From Stemphylium vesicarium (Eukaryota > Ascomycota > Dothideomycetes > Pleosporales > Pleosporaceae): 64,000 nt of DNA. Where the stretch lies: NCBI GenBank assembly GCA_004380135.1, contig QXCR01000057.1, positions 1 to 64,000 on the forward strand, in the 5' to 3' direction. A model generated the notes under the pieces. That model was not told the origin of the DNA, did not search any database, and saw nothing but the letters and a program-made list of their open reading frames with translations. Position 1 is the stretch's first letter. Each line of letters starts with the position of its first letter. A program made the position numbers and the translations under genes. Positions 22,434 through 31,352 of the stretch are shown one piece after another.

Positions 22434-22473
22434 ACCTTGGGATTTATTCAGCTTTTCTAGTATTCGCTTCAGG

Positions 22474-24454
22474 CTATAATAAAGATCGGTTCATGCATAA
22501 GTGTGATGGGTTGAGCATATCGTGCAGCCGCTCGAAACACAGCGTCAATTCATATATATCCGTCGCAGTGGAGAACACGAAGAAATCAGGTCGCAGGATC
22601 GCATAGCGCGTATTTGATCCTAATCGCGTCTGAAAAGCAGCGATATCATATCCCGGCCTTGCCTGCTTTTTGCTCAGTTGATTGAGCGGCGTTGGCGACA
22701 CTCTTCGGGTAGTGGGGGAAACGAAGCCCACACTTTCAGGCAGGCAAGGCTCGCGACTAAGAACTACAATCGAATCTGGTGACAGGACTTTGGGTGAAAT
22801 TCCGCTCTCTATAAGCAGATTCTGTAGAGCTTTGAGTCCATCTTTGGGGCATTCGTTTGATTGCACCACGACCAAAAGACGTAAGGGGGAGTCGTTGGCG
22901 TTAAAGATGCTATCTGACAGTACCCTTCGTCCAAAGAGCGTGTTTAGATAGATCTGTGGCAGCCTCTTCCCACCGCCAAACTCTTTGAGAAAGAAGCCAG
23001 TAACACCGGTTAGACCGGCCTGTTCTGCCAAAGCCTGTGGATCGCGCGGTTGACTTCCAAGCAGGAGTTCTCCAAAGGATTGTACCCATTGAAATCCTTT
23101 GGTCAGCGGACGCATGCTCTGGTTGTTGCACATCGCGCCATTGATCTGGGTCAGAAGCGTGGCATTGTGTATGCTAAGTATGCGCTCTCTTGCCCAGTCA
23201 TTTAGCATACGCTCGACCTGTTGATCTGACGCATGCGGCTGGTCTTCCAGTATCGCAATGCGCCATGCGAGTTGATGTGCGTCGCGGATGCCACTTGCAA
23301 TACCCTGACCACCGAATGGAGGAAAAACGTGTGCAGCATCCCCAATCAGTACGGATTTGCGATGGAACCACTGATTTACGAGCTTGTGTGTGAACGTGAA
23401 GGGCCTGCAACGCATGATCTCGATACAATCCTTCGGGTATACGGCGGTAGTGGGAAAGGCGCGGCCGTCGGCGGTTTCTGTTCTACTGATCATAGGAGTC
23501 AGATGTTCCCACAAGAGCTCTTCGGCATTCATGGCCTTCTCATCCCAGTCGTCTTGTCGAAACTCGTGTCGCCATAAGCGCTGGTCATGCGGTCCAAAAG
23601 GGCCAGTGGCTGTGGGTTTCCCGGGCGGAGAACAGAAGTGCCATCCCCTCGGCCAAAATAAATCGTACACTTCCTCTGGAGTCAACCCCAGGTCCCAAGC
23701 AGAAAAACTAGGATGGGTTTCCTTTGTCGGTAACAGGATGTGCAAATTGGCAGCGATCCATGTTCCTTCATACCGGTAATCGCTATGTACTTGACGTATG
23801 TCTGCGATAGGCTCGAGAAAGGTTTTCCGAACTACGCCTCGTTTGCCGTCAGCGCCTATGAGCCATGCAGTACGTATGTGCTTTGTTGAGCCGTCAGAAG
23901 CGATATATTCGATCTGCACATCAGAGTCTTCTTCAGTAAGACTGCAGACGTCGCAGCCTACGCGGAGATCGCAAAAGGCGCTGTTCTTTATGCGTTCGTG
24001 TAGAGCGTGCTCTGTATAACAGTTACTGTTAGTTTGCTTTCGTGTTCTCTTCGAAAGTGCTACATACCGAGGGCAGGCTGGACTTGTAGTATACCCGTTG
24101 GGACCGACTGCTGCAAGCTGTCTCTGTGCGTATCGATCTTGTGAAAAGGAGGGCTATTGAAGGTGGAAGCGTGAAAATAGACGGTGTCTAATTCATGTCC
24201 AATGATGGGTATATCCGCACTCAGCCCGAGATTGTACAGGATGCGAACTGCATCAGCAGCAAGGTACACGCCCCTAGGATCTTTTGTGATCTCATGTTCT
24301 CTCTCTAGAACCACGTTCTACCTGCGATGTTAGTATTGGACTCGGGCAATGGTGGGCGCGGTTTATCTACCTTGATCTGATGTTGCGCAAGTGCGAGTGC
24401 CAGGGCAAGGCCCGATGGACCAGCGCCAACGATAACTACGCGTGCTTGCTCCAT
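22474..24454 (-). CDS. FAD-dependent aromatic-ring monooxygenase (MhpA / phenol hydroxylase family)
   Basis: A 623-aa class A flavoprotein monooxygenase that should hydroxylate a phenolic ring using NAD(P)H and O2. Exons are 24371-24454, 24068-24317 and 22474-24011. The Rossmann VVIVGAGPSGLALALALA motif is at residues 6-23, the GADGKRG motif at about 163-169 and the GDAAHVFPPFGGQGIASGIRD motif at about 333-353; all three FAD/NADPH fingerprints are intact. The C-terminal 170 residues resemble the thioredoxin-like domain of phenol hydroxylases. The second-exon acceptor is fixed by a stop codon in the alternative CAG frame. It shares promoter boxes with the other cluster genes and would catalyse the first step of the proposed pathway. 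Confidence 0.9.
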
Positions 24455-24540
24455 ACCATGGAAGAAGTAAATCTTTTTGATCGTACATCTTGACATGCAT
24501 CTGTATCGAGTGTTAATATATGGGATGTTTGTAGCTGCTC

Positions 24541-24642
24541 ACGGGACGAGTGTCCCACGTCCCGCAACGGCCCAGGGAAGCTCGGTAGCTTGATGTTATG
24601 TGCCGCAAGCGGTCTACATCCGGACGCTTCCAGACGTCCCGC
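24541..24642. promoter_or_regulatory. Cluster promoter boxes, monooxygenase
   Basis: Upstream of the monooxygenase ATG (24454). GGGACGAGTGTCCC at 24543-24556 is an inverted repeat with a 4-bp spacer. It is followed by GTCCCGC at 24559-24565 and another GTCCCGC at 24636-24642. Probable transcription-factor sites, by recurrence in the other cluster promoters. Confidence 0.6.
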
Positions 24643-25102
24643 ATGCACCTCATATTGTGGGGCGATCGGGGCCGTAGAGGCGCCGTCTTAATACAGACGA
24701 GATGAAAGACGACAGGAGAGACGAGAAGAGGTGACGACAGCCGGCAGGTCATTGCCAAGCCCGGGCCCCGGATCGCCGCTACACGTCGCGTGCGCCTCAA
24801 CGCTACCGGTAAAGCGCGATGGCACCACATCGCACATTCGACCTCAATAGCTCGACAGTACGGTACAGTGGCCGAGTCGAAAGCACAGAATCACTATGAC
24901 GCATAAGCGCGATGGCGAGTAGCTTGTCGTCACGTCGAAGCTTATGGATGAGTGTCGTCGTTCACCAACAGAATAAGTTTCCGATTTTGACCGTTCGGCA
25001 GAAAACGGAATAGCACCGCCGCACGACGTCGCAGTTCGCGAACATGGGATTGAATCATGACGACTATACTACTTCCTCCCAGGTGTCTCATGGAAAGATA
25101 GA
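24643..25102. other. Intergenic
   Basis: Distal upstream region of the monooxygenase gene and 3' side of the dioxygenase gene. No gene was seen. Confidence 0.45.
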
Positions 25103-26194
25103 TCAAATCAACATAAGCGTCCCGTCTTCACCAAAATCCTTGGGTATCTTTGGGCCCCAGACAGACAACGGACCAACAACATCTCTCTTCGTGGGCGTGT
25201 CCATATCGACCAAATCGCCATCAGCGTAATGTTCAATCTTGAATCCAGAAGGATCGTGCCAGTAATCGAAAATCTGACTGCCCAACACATGCCGCCCTAC
25301 GCCCCAGACGCTCTTCCAACCCTTCTTCGCCAACCATTCATGTCCGATGAGTTGTGTATCGAAATCCTCGACTTCATAAGATGAATGGTGCAGATACGTC
25401 TTCTTCACCTCGGGAGGCGCTCGTTGCATGAAGAATATGTGGTGATCCGAGTATTGCTTGCCAAGGTCCAGGTGCATGAAGGCCATGACATCAATGTTTT
25501 CAAAGTCCCAGTGATGAAGGATATCGGAAGGGACAAAGTTGAAGTTGTCTGTGTACCACTTCAGCTCGCTGTCGAAGTCGCGATGGACATACCCGAAATG
25601 ACCCAACTTGTGGATCAAAGCCGGCCCCTCGTGGAAACGTTGAAACTTTCCCTTTCGCGGCTTTTCGAATGGAGTGTTTGCTGGACCTACGCTTTCGTGG
25701 ATTGCGCTAGGTGCTGAAATAGGATTAATGTTGCGCTCCGTTTGTCCGAAAAGCACATGGAATTGTGTATCGTCGGCGCGATTGAATGTAATCATCTCTC
25801 CACCACCGGGCGCATCATGTAGCGAACTCAGCTTAGCGCCAGGAAGGACTTTGGCTTTGTCGAACTCCTTTTGCGATGCTGCTACGAATGCCGGCCCGTT
25901 GAACCGCGGTGTGCCGCTCGTCGACTTTGTGGCGACGTAGATGTATGGGTCCTTCCCGTACCCGCGATAGTAGGTCTTTCCCGGCTCTTTTTCGACTGCA
26001 ACGAGTCCAAAGTCGACGGCAAATTTGTCGAACTCATCTGAATTAGTGTGTTCAAAGCAGACATGTCCGAGTCGCTCCAATTGCACTTTGTCCGGATTGT
26101 TGACGATCTCAGGAATCCTCATGTTGATGTAGTCTCGGACGGTACGTGGGAGTTTGCTGGAGACGTTGAAAATGAAGGATGATGCCGAACTCAT
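25103..26194 (-). CDS. Extradiol-type ring-cleavage dioxygenase (VOC / glyoxalase fold)
   Basis: A 363-aa protein of the vicinal-oxygen-chelate superfamily, resembling catechol 2,3-dioxygenases. It should cut the aromatic ring next to the hydroxyl pair. I start at ATG 26194; the frame is open to 26311, but the upstream part overlaps the promoter boxes. There are two tandem VOC modules, with the first starting at about residue 40 (LERLGHVCFEHTN) and the second at about 190. Probable Fe(II) ligands are His in KLGHFGYVHRDFD, His in SDHHIFFMQ and Glu in GFKIEHYADG, the expected His-His-Glu triad. No introns. Its neighbours (ring hydroxylase and FAH-family enzyme) fit a meta-cleavage pathway. Confidence 0.85.
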   Translation of the reverse strand: MSSASSFIFNVSSKLPRTVRDYINMRIPEIVNNPDKVQLERLGHVCFEHTNSDEFDKFAVDFGLVAVEKEPGKTYYRGYGKDPYIYVATKSTSGTPRFNGPAFVAASQKEFDKAKVLPGAKLSSLHDAPGGGEMITFNRADDTQFHVLFGQTERNINPISAPSAIHESVGPANTPFEKPRKGKFQRFHEGPALIHKLGHFGYVHRDFDSELKWYTDNFNFVPSDILHHWDFENIDVMAFMHLDLGKQYSDHHIFFMQRAPPEVKKTYLHHSSYEVEDFDTQLIGHEWLAKKGWKSVWGVGRHVLGSQIFDYWHDPSGFKIEHYADGDLVDMDTPTKRDVVGPLSVWGPKIPKDFGEDGTLMLI

Positions 26195-26271
26195 TGTCAA
26201 GGACGAAACTGTATATGTTTCTCTAATCGTTCTGGTGGCTACCAGGGCACATATTTGTGAAAGTTGAGGGC

Positions 26272-26300
26272 GTGGGACAATGTGGGACGAGTCTCCCGCA
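26272..26300. promoter_or_regulatory. Cluster promoter boxes, dioxygenase / DUF2231 divergent promoter
   Basis: GTGGGAC occurs at 26272-26278 and 26282-26288, exactly one helical turn (10 bp) apart. The second copy forms GGGACGAGTCTCCC (26284-26297), nearly identical to the site in front of the monooxygenase. It lies between two divergent start codons (26194 and 26465), so one element could serve both. Confidence 0.62.
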
Positions 26301-26464
26301 TCTCGTTCCACAGTAGGCGGAGTCCGTATACTTTACGGCGTGCCGAAAGCTCGTCCAGCTCGTTGGTATAGTCGTAGAACAACCGCGGCCTCTTTCTATC
26401 ACTGTTCTACGCATCGAGTTTCACACCCGCCATATATCCGAAACGTGGAAAGACATCAGCCAAA

Positions 26465-26953
26465 ATGGTGCACACACATCCAGCATCTGTACACTATCCC
26501 ATCGCCTATCTCATTCTCGGCAACTCATTACGATTCATCAACGCAGTGAAACCTCAACTTCTACTTACATACTTGCCAGATATCGATTCCAAAAAAGCGA
26601 TTTATTATTTGCAGGCTGTCGGCCTTCTCCCCGCAGTTCCTGCCGTTCTGACGGGTATTTCGGAACTTCTCAGCTTCGGCAAAAAGCAAGGGTACTACGA
26701 GGAAAGGACCGGAACGCTGAGAAAGAAGACCAGAGTTATCTTATCTCATACAGGCTTCAGCATCGCAGCTATCTTGGGGATGTGGATGGTAGGCGGTTAT
26801 GAGGATGGAGTGAAGCAGGACGAGTTGTGGGTGATGGTAGTAAACATCTTATGCACGGGGTCACTATTGTACGGAGCAAAACTTGGTGGATTGCTTGCTT
26901 TTCAGTATGGGATGGGTTTTGCAAGCAATACGGACGTTTTGAAGCGAAGTTAG
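26465..26953 (+). CDS. DUF2231-family membrane protein
   Basis: A 162-aa protein with four probable membrane helices (around residues 10-30, 48-70, 95-112 and 120-145). The HTHPASVHYPIAYLILG start is the conserved HPxxVHFPI-type motif of DUF2231. Function is unknown for the family. Its location in the catabolic cluster and the shared divergent promoter suggest a role in uptake, tolerance or redox support for the pathway, which is inference only. No introns. Confidence 0.75.
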   Translation: MVHTHPASVHYPIAYLILGNSLRFINAVKPQLLLTYLPDIDSKKAIYYLQAVGLLPAVPAVLTGISELLSFGKKQGYYEERTGTLRKKTRVILSHTGFSIAAILGMWMVGGYEDGVKQDELWVMVVNILCTGSLLYGAKLGGLLAFQYGMGFASNTDVLKRS

Positions 26954-27277
26954 GAACGAAATTTGCTCCTCATACGTTATGTGTAGTTTAACGGCAAACG
27001 GATGTGAGCGGTGCTGCTTCAATCGATATAGGAGTTATCCGCGTATATTATCCCGCCTCCCGGACGAACGCGAGAATTTTGAGGAGTCGGACTGGGCGGT
27101 AATACAAACCTTTAGTGCTCAACTCATTCCGCAATCAAGTGGAGAAACTCTGGCTTCCTAGTTCTGGGGATGATGGTACCCCTTTGCGACTAGTGCGGGA
27201 CAGGAGTAACAATGTGGGACCAAACGGAATATTGAAAATAACCTGCTCCGCGCTTTGAAGCACTATGAATCATCAAT
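26954..27277. promoter_or_regulatory. FAH-family gene promoter with cluster boxes
   Basis: 324 bp. GCGGGAC at 27195-27201 and GTGGGAC at 27214-27220 lie 58-83 bp before the ATG. The 12-mer ACAATGTGGGAC (27209-27220) is identical to 26277-26288 in the dioxygenase promoter. Confidence 0.6.
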
Positions 27278-28299
27278 ATGTCGTTCGAAGCTCTCATCAA
27301 GTTCAGATCCCTTGAAGACCAAAAGTCATACTTTGCCCCAATTGCGGGAAAAGATGCGCAGCCCCAACCCGGAGATGTCCTCGTAGGATATCTCAGCATC
27401 GACGACCTACTTGCTCGAAATATTGGAGTGGGAGTCACCATATACAAGGTTTGCGTCATCCTGCTGATTATAAATCGAACAATCTGACACAGAAATGCAT
27501 AGCTTCTAGCGCCACTTCCGTCAACTATAACGCCGATCTACTGCGTCGGTCTCAATTATAGGTCGCATGCTGCAGAAGCCAATGTTAGTCTGACACGTAA
27601 ATTGATAAAGCTTGTAAGTAAAGCTTGCTAACTCTACTCTTCGCGCAGTTGTCCATACCAAAATATCCTCCACTGTGGACCAAGCCGGCAGCCGCGCTCG
27701 CGGACCCGGACGAGGCCATCCCAATCGCCCCATTCTGCGCAACGAGTTTGCTTGACTATGAGGGCGAACTAGTATTTGTCACGTTAAAGGATGCCAAAAA
27801 CATCTCTATTGGTGAAGCAGAGTCGTACATTCTGGGATATACCGTGGGCAACGACCTTTCGTGCCGATTTTTCCAGATGCCGGGCAACTCTGGGGGCCAA
27901 TTCTTCTATGCCAAAGCCTTTGACAAGTTTGCTCCCATCGGACCTATTCTTGTCAGCGCGGAGAGTTACAAGGCGTCAGCTGCAGGAAGACATCTCAAGA
28001 CACGGGTCAATGGCATAGTGGTGCAGGACGCAGAGATAGCGAAGGACATGATCTTTACGCCGGCACAGATTCTGAGTCACATGAGTCAAGGTTGGTCGAT
28101 CCCCCCTATATTAATGTCAGTGAAGTTGACCCCTGCCCTAGGCACTACGATACCCGCAGGGACCGCCGTCATGACTGGAACAGCAGCCGGTGTTGGCGCA
28201 TTCCGCAGTCCCAAATCATTTCTCCAGGATGGCGATAAGACAGAGGTAGAAATTGATGGTTTGGGTTCGCTTCACAATGTGATCAAGTTTGAAAAGTAA
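27278..28299 (+). CDS. Fumarylacetoacetate hydrolase (FAH) family enzyme
   Basis: A 283-aa enzyme of the family that includes fumarylpyruvate hydrolase, acylpyruvases and 2-keto-4-pentenoate hydratase (MhpD type). Likely acts on the ring-cleavage product. Exons are 27278-27448, 27503-27583, 27649-28090 and 28142-28299. The last intron (28091-28141, 51 bp) is stop-free and in frame, but splicing restores the G-TTIPAGTAVMTGTAAGVG core. Conserved blocks: YCVGLNYRSHAAE, a Lys-Pro pair, metal-binding DYEGELVF, LGYTVGNDLSCRFFQ and the GTAAGVG loop. No targeting signal, so cytosolic. Substrate (keto acid) is not readable from sequence. Confidence 0.9.
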
Positions 28300-28848
28300 G
28301 TCGTCTCATCGATAGAGAAGCTCCGTTCCAAAGACCTGCTGTCTGGAGCGCTGACTCGGTCGCACTGGCTAGTCTTACAATTTGGCAGCGCTTGTACCTC
28401 CAAGTCACACATTTAGCCATACGACTCTTTACATAGCTTTTTTAGGATCAACCTTGGAAGTCTACGCGATAGCAAACCTACAATATGTGAGCGGATATGC
28501 ACGGGTATATGAGGCATCGTTCAAGCACGTGCCACAATATGAGAGAGTAGGGGAAGAGATAGCCTAAATAAACGACCAACAAACGAGAAGTCAGATGACG
28601 TAGATGGGGATGGAGATGCCAAGGGGCAGCCTGTGTAGTTGTTGACAGCGTTACAACTTAGCGTCCCGCATCGAATTAGGTATAGTGCGGGACGGCCATC
28701 GTCACCTCCTCAGCATGTGCCGAGGTACCATCCACATCGAACTCTCCCACCAGCGTCGATATGTCTTCCCGCACCCCACAAACTTCCTAATTTCCTGTTT
28801 CGCTTCACCCCTCTAGGTATCTTGTAAAGCTGTGGGGCCGTTTCCACA
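28300..28848. promoter_or_regulatory. Transcription-factor promoter with perfect inverted repeat
   Basis: Contains CGTCCCGCA (28662-28670) and its exact reverse complement TGCGGGACG (28686-28694), separated by 15 bp, 155-187 bp before the transcription-factor ATG. The same box recurs in all the cluster promoters, which suggests autoregulation. The rest (28300-28650) holds only the FAH 3' region and no gene. Confidence 0.62.
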
Positions 28849-31035
28849 ATGAGTTCCCGCCAATGCTTTGGAAGACAATCTTGTGAGTTCTGTGGTAATA
28901 CCTTCACAAAGCGGGAGCATCTCGAGCGTCATGTCCGGACGCATACTAGGGAAAGGCCATTCGCGTGTCATCGTTGTGCAGCGAAATTCCCTCGCAAGTG
29001 AGTGTAATCACTGGCCCAGAATGATTGCGGGACCTGACGCACGTGAAGAGACACATTGCGAAGACACATGCAATTGTGTCATAATGTGAACGGTTCCACA
29101 CCTATAGGCAGCGCTCCGGTGCCGTCCCCTCCAGGTGCTAGCGTAGTCGCCCTGACGCCGCCGAGTTTACAAGCCAATACCCCTGACACACCAAATTCTA
29201 TAACGGCTGCTACGTCCACCGCAAGCAGTGGGGGCTTCCCAAGCCAAAACGAAAGCGGAGCTTTTGCCTTTCTCACTTCGGATGCCGCAAACGATCCTAC
29301 ACTGATTGATCTGGATTGGCAGTGGGATGATGCTCTTAATCTTGATGCCTCTTTCCGCATGGAAAATGTTGGTACTAGCGATCTCAACACAGTCAACCCC
29401 GGATTGCCCTGGCTACCTCTACAAGTGCCGGCCGACTGTAACCAAAACACGAACTTCAATTATTCTGCTCTAAATACGGAACAATTGGTTGCATTTTCCG
29501 GAACATCTGGGTCTCGAGACATTGGAATCCACAATACTACGCCACCAGAAAACGAGGCCAGCTCGGACGAGGAGATCTCGCGGGCACTACTGTCTGCAAG
29601 TCTGAACAGACGTGTACCAGAGACCCAACTACCTTCCACCGCCTTTTTGAACAGGTGCATTAAACTATTTACGACGCGATTGTGGCCGTTGGTACCTATC
29701 GTACACCTTCCGACCTTTCGACCCGCCCAAACGAGCCCTTTATTACTTCTTTCTATATGTTCTTTAGGCGCTTTATCGGATGGCTCCAATACCGCTCTCT
29801 ATTACGCGATCAAACTTTTCGACAGTGTCCGAAAGACAATTTTGGTTTCATGTACCAACTTCGCCACAATTCGAGAGGACAAGCTGCAAGTTCTCCAGGC
29901 GGCCGTGCTAGGCCAAACTTTCGCAATATTATCATCTCAAACGCCTCAATTCATGATCGCGAAGGCCTTCCATGGGACCTTATGTGTGGCCGCAAACGCC
30001 TTCCAGAAACGGCTGCGGCACGAAGGTCGCATACTCGATGCCTCGGACACAGTGACCCCACAGCCGGAATACTGGGATACTTGGATTCGAAGTCAGACTA
30101 TCGAGCGTATTATGGGTGTCCTCCATGTGCATGATGGCGAGTTAGCCGTATCACTAAGCCATCCCGGCATGCTATCAAAACACCCCGCGCAAGCGAGCCG
30201 AGCAGCGCCCAATGAACTATTCCTTGCAAAGACAGCTGAGGAGTGGTCCAGTCTTTCAAGTTATGCGCGACGACATAGCAGCCCTTCAGTCAATCTCACC
30301 TATGGTCTACCATGGCAACGCTCACCCATCTCTAGTTACGCAACCCTTGCAGCCTTTTTAGCAGAAATTGGGCGACTCAAGACATCTCCATTGCAGGGCA
30401 TGAATGAATGTGTCGTCACACATATACAAAGCTTGCTCATTGACTGGGCGGAGGAACTAGCTCCCGCAATGAAGACCGATGCCTGGCAACGACTGTCCGT
30501 ACAATTGCTCTGGCATTCATGCTTCATTTTCCTGTTCTGCGACATTGAATCGATGGAGAAGATTTCCGGGCAAGAAACAGTGGTACCCGCAGTAGATGAA
30601 TTTCGCATCCTTCGGGAGTGGGCTTCAACGGAGCAGGCCGAAAGGTGCGCAGCTCATGCCATCATATCCATGCGGCTAGTGGAGCAGCTCAAGGCTTCTG
30701 ACCCACCGGCACTACATGTCGCACGAGCGGCCTTTCATGCTGGCTTAGTCTTATCGTTGTATTCGTTTCCAGACGAGACGGCCACGCACGGTGGCGTTCG
30801 CCATGCTAACGTTAATTCTCTGACCAGTCATTACTCCGAGCTGTCTTCGGCCAAAGATCTGAACTTGTTTAGTAGTAGCGATCTGACAGCTTTCGCGACT
30901 CCATCTCCACGTAGGACATGTAGAACATATGCGTTTGGAATTTGTGCCACTCTTCGTCACCTTGGGCCTTGGAAAAATGCAAGGATGAATGCTGATCGGC
31001 TCGATCGTATTCTGGAAATGACAGAGGCGGCATAG
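28849..31035 (+). CDS. C2H2 zinc-finger transcription factor with fungal-specific regulatory domain
   Basis: A 711-aa probable pathway-specific regulator. Exons are 28849-28997 and 29049-31035. The 51-bp intron splits the second finger and its removal is needed to build it. Finger 1 is CEFCGNTFTKREHLERHVRTH (positions 28882-28944, one turn of Cys2His2). Finger 2 begins CHRCAAKFPR and ends RRHMQLCH across the splice site. Residues about 80-180 are a Ser/Thr/Pro-rich linker, and residues 230-640 resemble the all-helical fungal transcription-factor domain (middle homology region). It ends the cluster and carries the shared box in its own promoter, with another GCGGGAC inside its intron (29027-29033). 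Confidence 0.88.
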
Positions 31036-31352
31036 TAGGCTTGATGACATCAAGTAGGTCGAGCAAGTGGGCACACTTTTGAGAGAAGCGCTTCTCAGTA
31101 ATTGGGATCCTACCCAATCCTCGGTTTGCTTGTCTTTCCAATAGCCAATGTACTATGGATCCCTTGACTATTTTCCAGGTTGTTGAGCGGAACAGAAATT
31201 GTTTCGGCTTAAAGACACTTATATGTGAGGTGCCATCATCACTAGTTTTTCGGGTGATTAAGATAGCCTTATCCTGGTAAACTGGCCCCGTCCAGAGGTC
31301 TTGGGACACATTCTTTTAGATTTCACGATTAGTGCCGGCAACCGAATGGTAC
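31036..31352. other. Intergenic, between convergent genes
   Basis: Region between the transcription-factor stop and the 3' end of the HET remnant. A minus-strand ORF (30869-31309) overlaps the transcription-factor coding end and has no family resemblance. It may be further HET-gene debris. Confidence 0.4.

Noticed and set aside
30869..31309. 147-codon minus-strand ORF as an independent gene
   Set aside because: It overlaps the well-supported 3' coding end of the transcription factor, lacks family features and starts within decayed HET sequence.
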